From assembly GCF_029784135.1 (NCBI RefSeq), contig NC_073744.1:103957766-104021765 (forward strand): a stretch of DNA of 64,000 nt, given 5' to 3'. Positions 51,943-62,735 of the stretch are shown piece after piece; within the stretch, counting starts at the first letter, position 1, and every line of letters begins with the position of its first letter. The stretch comes from Toxorhynchites rutilus septentrionalis. Lineage: Eukaryota; Arthropoda; Insecta; Diptera; Culicidae. The notes beneath the pieces were generated by a model that worked only from the letters and a program-made list of their open reading frames with translations, had not been told where the DNA came from and did not search any database. The position numbers and the translations under genes were made by a program.

Positions 51943-53560
51943 CGGACTACGTCTTTCATTTCTATACAGGGGTGTAAAATCAAAGTTTCGAAAACGAAAG
52001 CGTTACGCCGGAGACCGAGATGTTGAGCGGTCATAGTTCTTAAACAACTGAACGAAATGGTATGATAAGCACTTCATTCGAAAGATAAAATGTATACGCG
52101 TTATATACTTGTTACTTTTTCATCCAAAAACTTGTTTCAATAGCCTTAAAATTGCTTTCAATACAGGCTATTGAAATCACCAATCGGTATATAAGCGAGC
52201 GCCGCTCTTAAACCCACTCAGTTAGAATTGAACAGCGATTGGAGCATGTTGTCAATGTTGTGGTGAAGCTTACTTCGTTTATCATGAAAGCGCTGATGAA
52301 CGGTGTCATCAAAAGCCTGTTTGTGCACCTTAGGCCAGAAGAGAATCCATCAGGAGGAGAGTGATACCACGGTTCCGCTTGAAACATCGGAGCAACCGCC
52401 ACACACAATATGGGAACCCTCGTTGCTATCATCGTTGCTGAAAAATAATCTGCCAGTTCCCCTGGGAATTGAAAAATACATTCATGTGAAAGAGTTTATT
52501 TTAATGTTTTCTATCCATGTAACACTGCGACCAAATATTTTTCAATCCAGTGCTATTAACGGGTGGTTATCGAGTTAGCATTAACCACTGGTGGGCTTCG
52601 AGTATCGAAGAAAATCTGTAAAGAACTAATCGTTGCTGAAAAATAATCTGCCAGTTCCCTATCCATCAATACATTTGGTTTTGTGATTTTTCAATCAATC
52701 GCAATTAACAGGAAAGCTTCTGAACATTATTCTTCCCCATCAGCAGGATATTTTCGTATCTAATATTGTATGCGCGCGCAACGGAAAATATTTTGCATCG
52801 CGAAAGTTATATAATTTTCAATCTATTATTGCTCAGTCGCCGAAAGTTTCAAACTCAGAGAGTTCATTCCCCTCTAGTTTGCCTTCCAAATTGCCATCGT
52901 AAACCACACCTTCTCTCGATCCAATTACGCACAAAAAGCATACTTAAGCGATATTCTGGTGGTGAAACGCATTCCATACAGGGACGAATGACCTTTGGGC
53001 TAAAGTCCCTTCAAAAACTAGAACAGAACTGAAACGCATTCATTTTTCGTGAGGACATCGACAAGACAACATCATTACTGAACGAGCTGAACGGCGAGGG
53101 ATCGAGGGATTCATTACCTGGCCTGACCTGACCTGAAACGCAATCAGTTTGTTTTAACTGTGAGAGAGCACAGAAAAGCCGATCGATCAGAAGGAGAAGA
53201 GAAGGTGACCAAGAGAGCATCGAAAAACGGTTCCCCGGGAAGACATCGAAGCAGCCGCCACACACGCACATACACGCGCGGAATTCTTTACGTTTGCTGA
53301 AAAATAATCTGCCAGTTCCCCTTGGAATTGAAAATTACATTCAAGTGAAAGAGTTTATTTTAATGTTTTGGTTTTGTGATATGTCAATCAAGTGCAGTTA
53401 GCTGAAAAGCTTCTGAAGATTATTCTTCAGAACAAAGTTTTTTGTATCCAATATTGGAGGCATAAAACCTTGTGCCTTTCTAAATGATTTCTAAATCAAC
53501 GATAGTCCTACGTCACCCTTGCGGTTATACCATAGATATAAAGATATAACCCACTTCCTG
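51943..53560. mobile_element. Type-1 palindrome-headed module, copy C (head truncated)
   Basis: Starts within the palindrome (GGACTACGTCTTTC), TATATAAG at 52188 with TCAGT at 52218, followed by single ~190-bp blocks. The tail TAGTCCTACGTCACCC to CCCACTTCCTG ends at 53560, with a small duplication of GATATAA in the tail. Confidence 0.6.
52975..53029 (+). mobile_element. 55-bp hairpin retroposon in type-1 copy C
   Basis: TGAAACGCATTC at 52963-52974 is repeated at 53030-53041. Between is a hairpin AGGGAC...GTCCCT and a TTCAAAAACTAGAACAGAAC tail. Other type-1 copies have the uninterrupted target (for example near 12178). Confidence 0.8.
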
Positions 53561-53582
53561 TTTTGTTTTAATAATTGATCAA

Positions 53583-53744
<162 letters not shown>

Positions 53745-54113
53745 GCGAGGAAAACATCATGAAACGGTAGGAAGAATAATTTTCTAGCTGAAAAAAATAT
53801 ATTTAAACACAGTTCATATTGATAAAAATGGAATAATTCAATATTTCACAACGATTCTCAATTTCCATTATGGAATCGAGTTGTTGGTGAACTCACCATA
53901 GTTCACCGACTTCGGGGAACGTGAACGTGAAAACAGTGGCGAATATAGATGTCAAAATATTTCCCGGTTCAAATTCACTTTCGAATGTCGCAAGGCATTC
54001 TGAAAATTATTTCACCGTGAACTGTTAAAGGATATATTAGGATGTCAAAAAAGTCCTTCGGGTTTTTTTTTTAAATTTTCATTTGTTCATAAAATTAGTT
54101 ACAATCATCTGTT

Positions 54114-55103
54114 TTAAGTCAAATATGCGCCGTTTTGTTCGATGACTTGTTTCCAACGAGATGCCAACCTCATAATACCCCTGTTATAGAAGCTCGCTTC
54201 CTTATTGGCAAAAAACTCGGATAGCCAATTTTCACAGGCCTCTTTTGTGGCTAACTTCTGACTACCTAGCTCGTTCGCCATGGACAAAAACAGGTGGTAG
54301 TCACTTGGTGCAAGGTCCGGACTATACGGCGGATGCAAAAGAACCTCCCATCCGAGCTCCCGGAGCTTCTGACGCGTCACCAAAGAAGTGTGTGGCCTGG
54401 CGTTGTCCTGATGGAAGACAATGCGGCCTCTGTTTATCAAAGATGGCCTCTTCTTCATGAGTGCTACCTTCAAGCGGTCCAGTTGTTGGCAGTACAGGTC
54501 CGAATTGAGCGTTTGGCCATAGGGAAGCAGCTCATAATAGATTATTCCTTGATAATCCCACCAAACACACAGCAGAACCTTCCTGGCCGTTAATGAGGGC
54601 CTGACCACCGTCTGAGCCGCTTCAGCGGGCTTCGACCACGACCGTTTGCGCTTCACGTTGTCGTAAGTGACCCACTTTTCATCGCCAGTCACCATCCGCT
54701 TCAGAAACGGGTCGATTTTGTTGCGATTCAGCAGCGATTCACATGCGTCGATACGGTCAAAGATGTTTTTTTGCGTCAACGTGTGTGGCACCCATACATC
54801 GAGCTTCTTTGTGAATCCAAGCTTCTTCAAATGGTTAATAACGGTTTGATGACTTATCCCCAGCTCTTGGCCGATGCTACGGCTGCTACTATGCCGGTCT
54901 TTCTCGGCTAATTCAGCGATTTTGTCGCAATTTTCGACGACAGGCCTTCCGGAGCGTGGCGCATCTTCGACGACCTCTACACCAGAACGAAAACGTTGAA
55001 ACCATCGTTGTGCGGTAGAAATGGAAACTGTATCGGGTCCATAAACTGCACAAATTTTACTGGCAGCTTGAGATGCATTTTTGCCTTTGTCATAGTAGTA
55101 CTG
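54114..55103 (-). pseudogene. Mariner DD34D transposase, main part, interrupted by a LINE
   Basis: About 330 codons without a stop. N-terminal helix-turn-helix: ASQAASKICAVYGPDTVS, AQRWFQRFRSGVEVVED, IGQELGISHQTVINHL. Catalytic block: VTGDEKWVTY, FHQDNARPH and SPDLAPSDYHLF. I count 34 residues between the second and third Asp, so DD34D. The first 12 codons and the ATG lie beyond the LINE at 57461-57426. Phase is kept on both sides, so only the insertion disables the gene. Confidence 0.92.
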
Positions 55104-56999
55104 AATAATTTCCTGTACAATTTACTCTCAGAAAAGCACATGTTTTTCAATCATGGCAGCTTGAAATCTTCTCGATACAGTTTTATGGGCCTACCACAAG
55201 GCTCCTGCCTAAGCCCCCTCTTGTATAGTTTTTACGTCAATGATATGGATGATTGTCTAACTAGAAACTGCACGCTGAGACAACTTGCAGACGATGGAGT
55301 TATTTCCATCACCGGTACTAATCCCGCCGTTCTGCAAAAATCCTTGCAAGATACCCTGAACAACCTGTTCACGTGGGCTCTCAAGCTGGGTATCGAATTC
55401 TCTACGGAGAAAACCGAAATGGTCGTTTTTTCTAGGAAGCACGAACTCACTCAATTCCAGCTTCACCTATCCGGTAAAGCGATCAGGCACTCGATGTTTT
55501 TCAAATACCTTGGAGTATATTTTGACTCTAAATGTACCTGGGGAATACACATTGCGTATTTGAAACAGAAATGCCAGCAAAGAATCAATTTTCTCCAAAC
55601 AATAACCGGAACATGGTGGGGCGCCCATCCAGGAGACCTCATTCAGTTGTACAAAACAACGATATTATCAGTGTTAGAATATGGCAGTTTTTGCTTCCGA
55701 TCAGCTGCCAGGATTCATATTCTCAAGCTGGAGAGAATACAATATCGTTGCTTGCGTATAGCAATGGGGTGTTTGCATTCGACACATACGATGAGTCTCG
55801 AAGTCTTGGCAGGAGTACCCCCGCTTACTCTTCGATTCACAGAATTATCCTACAGATTTCTCATCCGTTGCAAGATCATGAATCCATTGGTGATTGATAA
55901 CTTCGAAAATCTACTCCAACTGACTCCTCAGTCAAGTTTTATGTCTTTGTACCATGATTTCCTTACTTATGAAGTGCACCCTTCACCAGGCATCTCCAAC
56001 CAAGTTTGCTTCCCATACTTTTGCAATTCCTCTGTCAATTTTGATCTGTCCATGCGACAAAAAATCCATGGAATCCCAGATCATCTACGCTCCGATTCTA
56101 TTCCGCCGATATTTTCGGCAGAATATGGGAAAGTTAGATCTGATAAAATGTTCTTTACTGACGGTTCATTCATAAACGAGTCCACTTGCTCCGGCATCTT
56201 CAATGAAAATTCCAGTGCCTCTTTCAAACTCAAAGATCCTTGTTCCGTGTATGTTGCTGAACTGGGTGCGATATACTACGCACTAGGGATCATTGAAACA
56301 CTGCCCATCGACCATTATTTTATTTTTTCAGACAGTCTCAGCTCAATAGAGGCAATTCGTTCAATGAAAGTTGATAAACGCTCATCTTATTTCCTAACAA
56401 GAATAAGACATCTATTGAGTGTTTTGGTCGAAAAATTATTCAAGATTACCTTAGCATGGGTTCCCTCTCATTGCTCGATTCCGGGGAATGAGAAAGCGGA
56501 CTCGCTAGCTAAGGTGGGCGCTTCAGAAGGCACACTTTTTGAAAGGCAAATTGCCTATAATGAATTTTTTCACATTCCTCGTCAGGACACACTCGTTAGT
56601 TGGCAGCGCATGTGGAGTGAAGATGAGTTCGGTCGCTGGTTACACACGATTATTCCTAAGGTTTCGACGAAAGCTTGGTTTAAGGGATTGAATGTAGGTC
56701 GTGATTTCATTCGCGTGATATCTCGGCTTATGTCCAATCACTACAACCTAAACGCGCATCTCTATCGCATTGGGCTCGCAGCAAACAATCTTTGTGATTG
56801 TGGCGATGGCTACCACGACATCGAGCATGTTGTCTGGTCGTGTATCCGGTTCCATGCTGCTCGCTCTCAGCTCTCTAGAGCAATGAGAGCAAAAGGCAGA
56901 CAATCGGATATCCCCGTCCGGGATATCTTAGGTAGCCGTGATCCTGATCTTCTGCTTCATCTATACCTGTTCCTCAGAAACGCCGATGTCAACGTTTAA
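55104..56999 (+). CDS. LINE reverse transcriptase/RNase H, N-terminally truncated
   Basis: About 630 residues from the truncation point; the frame stays open upstream into mariner DNA only by chance. RT motifs: FMGLPQGSCLSPLLYSFYVN and RQLADDGVISI. Here the usual Y/FADD reads LADD. After the thumb region (KYLGVYFDSKCTWGIHI, GAHPGDLIQLYKTTILSV) comes an RNase H domain: FFTDGSFINEST, VAELGAIYYAL, FSDSLSSIEAI, WVPSHCSIPGNEKADSLAK. It ends with CDCGDGYHDIEHVVWSC. RNase H after RT is typical of I-related clades. The frame is intact to the TAA at 56997-56999. Confidence 0.9.
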   Translation, partial: NNFLYNLLSEKHMFFNHGSLKSSRYSFMGLPQGSCLSPLLYSFYVNDMDDCLTRNCTLRQLADDGVISITGTNPAVLQKSLQDTLNNLFTWALKLGIEFSTEKTEMVVFSRKHELTQFQLHLSGKAIRHSMFFKYLGVYFDSKCTWGIHIAYLKQKCQQRINFLQTITGTWWGAHPGDLIQLYKTTILSVLEYGSFCFRSAARIHILKLERIQYRCLRIAMGCLHSTHTMSLEVLAGVPPLTLRFTELSYRFLIRCKIMNPLVIDNFENLLQLTPQSSFMSLYHDFLTYEVHPSPGISNQVCFPYFCNSSVNFDLSMRQKIHGIPDHLRSDSIPPIFSAEYGKVRSDKMFFTDGSFINESTCSGIFNENSSASFKLKDPCSVYVAELGAIYYALGIIETLPIDHYFIFSDSLSSIEAIRSMKVDKRSSYFLTRIRHLLSVLVEKLFKITLAWVPSHCSIPGNEKADSLAKVGASEGTLFERQIAYNEFFHIPRQDTLVSWQRMWSEDEFGRWLHTIIPKVSTKAWFKGLNVGRDFIRVISRLMSNHYNLNAHLYRIGLAANNLCDCGDGYHDIEHVVWSCIRFHAARSQLSRAMRAKGRQSDIPVRDILGSRDPDLLLHLYLFLRNADVNV

Positions 57000-57413
57000 T
57001 GATGTTTCCTTCGTTGTGTCCCTGTTTCATATCCCTCCTATCCGATCTATAAACTTTTACTTAGTCGCGGCAATACATACACACACTCTTTACAGATACA
57101 CGGGCCAAAGGTTGTGCAGTCCACTGATCATTCAACAAGAGCCAAAGGTTGTATCGCTCATGACAGCTCTACACGAGCTGATGTTTGCGCCGGCTAGTGA
57201 CCATCCTATCCTGGATTCCTCGAGTCGAGAAGACGCACCACGCTAGATATGGGGTACATACTAGGGGGCGTTGCTGATTAATGGTCAGCTGCATCCCAAA
57301 AGGAAGTATCCCGTGTCGGGCACAGGTACAGAGCATTGGAGACAGCAACATCACAATTACGAAAACACCGAGCCTTAATAAAAATATATATTTTGGATAA
57401 AAAAATAAAAAAA
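55104..57413 (+). mobile_element. 5'-truncated I-type LINE inside the mariner
   Basis: Flanked by ATAGTAGTACTG at 55092-55103 and 57414-57425. It starts in mid RT and ends in TAAAAATATATATTTTGG plus an A-rich tail. About 410 bp of 3' untranslated sequence follow the ORF. A second, shorter 3' end of the same family lies at 35632. Confidence 0.92.
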
Positions 57414-57649
57414 ATAGTAGTACTGTAAAATATGTCGGATTTTCTCTTTATTTTGCTCCATATTTGCGACACTATAACTCACGAACAACTTATCCAAACA
57501 AAACACTGTCAAGGACTATATTATAGCGTCATACTATACCTTTCCAACAAGCTATAGTATGACTCGATACAATGAATACAACTAGAACTACGCGCTTACA
57601 ACGACACCTCGCGGAAATACCGCAGGACTTTTTTGACAGCCTAATATTA

Positions 57650-58225
57650 AACTACTCTCGAGTTTTCAGTGAAAATTTCCATATGGATGCAATTTCATTC
57701 AATCGGATCTCTGTGTGTGGAGAGTGAATGTGATCCTCCTATTACATCCAATGTATTTCGCTTGCAATGCGTTGTGTTCCCTTTTATACATACCGTACTT
57801 AAACGATGCAGCCCTGCCGCCCATATTTCGCTCGCTTTGCGGTTTACTCCAACCCTGCATGGGCCAACCCAATTCGCGTTGACGGCGGAATGATGTCGAC
57901 ATCTGGATACGACATTAGTTTGTTTGTATGAAGCCAACTATTCTCTATCAGATTAGTCGCCCTAAGGCAGTTTTATTTTGCTAAAATGTGTATGAAAATT
58001 TTTTCTTGGCGTTATTTACCTACTACAAGTACGTTGTTCTGGCCCTAATTTAAACTATTTTCTATGAACTTTCAGATATTCTCACCAAACCTTACCATTA
58101 TAATATAAAATTGTCTATAGACACATTTTTTGTATGAAATTTTTTCACTACTTGTAAGCAAAAGTGATTTTAATTTATATGGCGTACTAATTTGATTTGG
58201 GAAAAATTATGTTTATTCATAATTT
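57650..58225. other. No gene recognised
   Basis: Unassigned sequence, in part similar in phrase order to 32880-33060 (a GATGTCGACATCTGG region followed by ATTCTCTATCAGATTAG). This suggests diverged copies of one longer unit, together with the coding traces at 33301 and 58291. Confidence 0.4.
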
Positions 58226-58229
58226 TTAT

Positions 58230-58402
58230 TTCAAAAGTGTGTTCATTTCTTCTGCAAACCCATATTGTCATGCCTACTTCCCCATTTCGTAACACGAAGC
58301 TCAATGCCGTCAACGCGGATTAGACGATTTTGACGAACTGTAATGATTCTGCAGTTGATAGCTTCACCGTTATGATTCATGAATTAATCCTACAACATGT
58401 CC
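58230..58402 (-). other. Possible terminal exon, unknown family, copy 2
   Basis: The minus frame HNGEAINCRIITVRQNRLIRV-DGIELRVTKWGSRHDNMGLQKK ends at TGA (58245-58243), followed within 35 bases by two AATAAA signals. The phrase RVDGIELRV recurs at 33301. A SINE lies directly upstream on this strand. I do not recognise the protein. Confidence 0.35.
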
Positions 58403-58407
58403 CTAGT

Positions 58408-58680
58408 GCACCAGTGGCCGAGTGGTTAGCGTCTCACATTATCATGCCGGGTGTTCGGGTTCGATTCCCGTTCTGGCCGAGGGATTTTTCGTGAAATCAG
58501 TTTAGCAAACATGAAAAACGAACTGATTTTATTTACAGATATAAGTTCAAAAAATTGCAATGTCCAAAAAAGCCAACACTCAGTCATGTCCGCCACAGAG
58601 CCGATACGGTCCCGACGAGGCCCTTGCAGCCAAGTGGTCCACCAGAGCACAAGTCCAACCGCCAGCCTTGTTTTAGATTG
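58408..58680 (+). mobile_element. tRNA-headed SINE (second family)
   Basis: Head: TGGCCGAGTGGTTAGCG (A box) and GGGTTCGATTCCCG (B box, about 58456-58469), with CCAG/CTGG able to close a short acceptor-like stem. The body continues with non-tRNA sequence to roughly 58680. The 3' boundary and target duplication are not clear. A true tRNA gene is unlikely because the anticodon arm and full acceptor stem do not fold well. Confidence 0.6.
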
Positions 58681-58689
58681 ACTGTGAAT

Positions 58690-58985
58690 ACCCTCATTCA
58701 GAGAAATCGAGAAAATTTCCTTTACGAAAAATTCCTAGACCGGCACTTAAAAAAAACTTTCAATTTAATATTCTTTATATCTGTGTCTCGCGCGCGACGC
58801 TCAAACTTTTGTAGACTACTTTTATTTTTTTTTAAACTAATACAACTATAAGAACAACAAAATAAAAATAAAAATAGTCCATCATCACCAAGATCATGAC
58901 AGACATAATAGAGATCAATACAAATTTAAAAAAAGATTATTTAAAAAAAAATTAAATAATCTACATAATATAATCCGTTAAAAAA
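58690..58985. other. AT-rich stretch without a gene
   Basis: Only A-rich sequence and simple repeats are visible. Confidence 0.5.
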
Positions 58986-59449
58986 AACAGGAAGTGGGTT
59001 ATATCTATTGTATAACCGCAAGGGTGACGTAGGATTATCGTTGATTTAAAGATCATTTGTTTGAAGTTGAATCTAAATCCATTTTGAATGAATCAATAAA
59101 TGAATATTTGGGGGACGAGAAAACGAAGGCGTTACGTTGGAGGCACAAGGTTTTATGCATCCAATATAGGATACGAAAAACCTTGTTCTGAAGAATAATC
59201 TTCAGAAGCTTTCCTGCTAACTGTACTTGATTAACAAATCACAAACCCAAATGTATTATATGGATATTTTATGGATAGAAAACATTAAAATAAACTCTTT
59301 CGCTTGAATGTAATTTTCAATTCCAAGGGGAACTGGCAGATTATTTTCCAGCAACGATTAGATATTTCCAAATTTTCCTCGATACTGGAAGCCCACCAGT
59401 GGTTAATGCTAATTCGATAACCACCTGTTAATAGCACTTGATTGAAACA

Positions 59450-61810
59450 TATTTGGTCACAGTGTTACATGGATAGAAAACATTCAAATAAACTCTTTCA
59501 CATGAATGTATTTTTAAATTCCCAGAGGAACTGAACGATTATTTTCCGGATCTTTCTCGATGCTGAATGGCATCCAAACGGAAAGAATTCCGTGCGTGTA
59601 TGTGTGTGTAGCGGCTGCTTCGATGGTCATCTTCTCTTCTCCTGAAGGATCGGCTTCTCTGTGCTCCCTCACAGTTTCAAACAAACTGTGTTTCAGGGCA
59701 GATCTCGATCCTTCCCTGTCCAGCACCCTCAGCAACAATGTTGTCTTGTCGATGTCATCACGAAAAATGAATGCGTCTCACCACCAGAATATCGCTTAAG
59801 TATGCTTTTTGTGCGTGATTGAATCGAGAGAAGGCGTGGTTTACGATGGCAATTTGGAAGGCAAACTAGAGGGGAATGAACTCTTTGAGCCCAGAACTTT
59901 CGGCGACTGAGAAATAATCGATTGCGGGCGCATACAATATTGGATACGGAAATATCCTACTGATGGGGAAAAATAATCTTCAGAAGCTATCCTGTTAATT
60001 GCGATTGATTGAAAAATCACAAAACCAAATGTATTTGGTCACAGTGTTACATGGATAGACAACATTAAAAAAACTCTTTCACATGAATGTATTTTTAAAT
60101 TCCCAGAGAAACTGGCAGATTATTTTCAGTAACGATTAGATATTTCCACATTGGTTAATGCTAACTCGATAACCATCTGTTAATAGCACTTGATTGAAAC
60201 ATATTTGGTCACAGTGTTACATGGATAGAAAACATTCAAATAAACTCTTTCACATGAATGTATTTTTAAATTCCCAGAGGAACTGGCAGATTATTTTTCA
60301 GCAATGATTAGATCTTTCCGGAACTTTCTCGATGCTGAATGGCATCCAAACGGAAATAATTCTGCGCGTGTATGTGTCGATCCTTCGCCGTCCACCTCCT
60401 CCAGCACGTTAGGCAACGATGTTGTCTTGTCGATGTCGTCACGAAAAATGAATGTGTCTCACCACCAGAATATCGCTTAAGTATGCTTTTTGTGTGTGAT
60501 TGAATCGAAAGAAGGTGTGGTTTGGCAATGGCAATTTGGAAGGCAAACTAGAGGGGAATGAACTCTCTGAGCTCGAAACTTTCGGCGACTGAGCAATAAT
60601 CGATTGCGTACGCATACAATATTGCATACGGAAATATCCTAGTGTTACATGGATAGAAAACATTCAAATAAACTCTTTCACATGAATGTATTTTTAAATT
60701 CCCAGAGGAACTGAACGATTATTTTCCGGATCTTTCTCGATGCTGAATGGCATCCAAACGGAAAGAATTCCGTGCGTGTATGTGTGTGTAGCGGCTGCTT
60801 CGATGGTCATCTTCTCTTCTCCTGAAGGATCGGCTTCTCTGTGCTCCCTCACAGTTTCAAACAAACTGTGTTTCAGGGCAGATCTCGATCCTTCGCTGTC
60901 CAGCACCCTCAGCAACAATGTTGTCTTGTCGATGTCATCACGAAAAATGAATGCGTCTCACCACCAGAATATCGCTTAAGTATGCTTTTTGTGCGTGATT
61001 GAATCGAGAGAAGGCGTGGTTTACGATGGCAATTTGGAAGGCAAACTAGAGGGGAATGAACTCTTTGAGCCCAGAACTTTCGGCGACTGAGAAATAATCG
61101 ATTGCGGGCGCATACAATATTGGATACGGAAATATCCTACTGATGGGGAAAAATCATCTTCAGAAGCTATCCTGTTAATTGCGATTGATTGAAAAATCAC
61201 AAAACCAAATGTATTTGGTCACAGTGTTACATGGATAGACAACATTAAAAAAACTCTTTCACATGAATGTATTTTTAAATTCCCAGAGAAACTGGCAGAT
61301 TATTTTCAGTAACGATTAGATATTTCCACATTGGTTAATGCTAACTCGATAACCATCTGTTAATAGCACTTGATTGAAACATATTTGGTCACAGTGTTAC
61401 ATGGATAGAAAACATTCAAATAAACTCTTTCACATGAATGTATTTTTAAATTCCCAGAGGAACTGGCAGATTATTTTTCAGCAATGATTAGATCTTTCCG
61501 GAACTTTCTCGATGCTGAATGGCATCCAAACGGAAATAATTCTGCGCGTGTATGTGTCGATCCTTCGCCGTCCACCTCCTCCAGCACGTTAGGCAACGAT
61601 GTTGTCTTGTCGATGTCGTCACGAAAAATGAATGTGTCTCACCACCAGAATATCGCTTAAGTATGCTTTTTGTGTGTGATTGAATCGAAAGAAGGTGTGG
61701 TTTGGCAATGGCAATTTGGAAGGCAAACTAGAGGGGAATGAACTCTCTGAGCTCGAAACTTTCGGCGACTGAGCAATAATCGATTGCGTACGCATACAAT
61801 ATTGCATACG
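59450..61810 (-). repeat. 1180-bp tandem duplication
   Basis: The stretch 59450-60630 is repeated at 60630-61810 with only a few base changes visible (for example near 59712/60892 and 59973/61153). It contains both the ~190-bp blocks and the GACATCGACAAGACAACA block of type-1 modules. The low divergence implies a recent event. Confidence 0.85.
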
Positions 61811-62246
61811 GAAATATCCTACTGATGGGGAAGAATAATCTTCAGAAGCTTTCCTGCTAATTACACTTGGTTGAAAAATTACAAAATCAAATGAATTTGA
61901 TCGATGTGTTACATGGTTAGAAAACATTAAAATAAACTCTTTCACATGAATGTATTTTTAAATTCCCAGAGGAACTGGCAGATTATTTTCCAGAAATGAT
62001 TAGATCTTTCCGGAACTTTCTCGATGCTGAATGGCATCCAAACGGAAAGAATTCCGCGCGTGTATGTGTGTGTGTAGTGATGTCTTCCCGGGGAACCGTT
62101 TGTGGCATCACTCTCCTCCTGATGGATTCCCTTTTGGCCTAAGGTGCACAAACAGGCTCTTGGTGACACCGTTCATCCGCACTTTCATGATAAACGAAGA
62201 GCTTCATCACAACAGCGACAACATGCTCCAATCGCTGTTCAATTAG

Positions 62247-62282
62247 AACTGAGTGGATTTCCGAGCGGCGCTCGCTTATATA
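62247..62282 (-). promoter_or_regulatory. TATA box plus initiator, type-1 copy D
   Basis: TATATAAGCGAGCGCCGCTC on the minus strand from 62282 with CTCAGTT about 30 bases further, as in the other copies. Confidence 0.5.
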
Positions 62283-62646
62283 CCGATTGGTGATTTCAAT
62301 AGCCTGTTTCGAGAACAATTTTAAGGCTATTGAAACAAGTTTTTGGATAAAAAAGTAACAAGTATATAACGCGTAGATATTTTATCTTTCGAATGTGTTT
62401 ATCATACCATTTCGTTCAGTTGTTCAGGAGCTATTAACGCTCAAAATCTCGGTCTCCGGCGTAACGCTTTCGGTTTCGAAACTTTGATTTTACACCCCGG
62501 TATAGAAATGAAAGACGTAGTCCTACGTCAAAACTTCGTCAGATTCATTGAAAATATTGAAAACAAACTGCAAAAAAATTGTCCACATTAAATTATCCGT
62601 TCGTATAAAACTTCGTCAGTAAAGATCTTCGTCATAAAAATAAAAA

Positions 62647-62735
62647 GACTGTTGGGTAATGTCGGGGACATAACCGGAGTGACGTAGGACTATACAAAGG
62701 GGACAGCTTTTGTTAAATATATATTTTAAATACAG
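62647..62735 (+). repeat. Left end of a composite repeat, truncated
   Basis: GGGTAATGTCGGGGACATAA, TGACGTAGGACTATACAAAG and GGGACAGCTTTTGTTAAATA match the first ~90 bp of CR-A to CR-C, then the sequence changes at a TACAGTCAACTC terminus. It holds an empty site for the hairpin retroposon found at 4217. Confidence 0.7.

Larger units (their letters stand above)
54037..57644 (-). mobile_element. Mariner element split by a LINE
   Basis: Ends TTAGGATGTCAAAAAAGTCC and the inverse of TTAGGCTGTCAAAAAAGTCC lie at 54037 and 57644, next to TA. Without the LINE (55104-57413) and one target copy it is 1286 bp, the usual mariner length. Apart from the LINE I see no break in its gene. Confidence 0.9.
58989..62530 (-). 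mobile_element. Type-1 palindrome-headed module, copy D (inverted)
   Basis: Read on the minus strand: palindrome at 62529-62514, CATTTCTATACCGGGGTG, GAGCGTTAATAGCTCCTG, TATATAAG at 62282, the repeat blocks, and the tail with TAGTCCTACGTCA-like and CCCACTTCC sequence ending at 58989. All other type-1 copies in the window lie in the opposite orientation. Confidence 0.6.

Noticed and set aside
58408..58480. Functional tRNA gene
   Set aside because: A and B boxes are good, but the acceptor stem pairs over only a few bases, no sensible anticodon arm forms and non-tRNA sequence continues as in a SINE.
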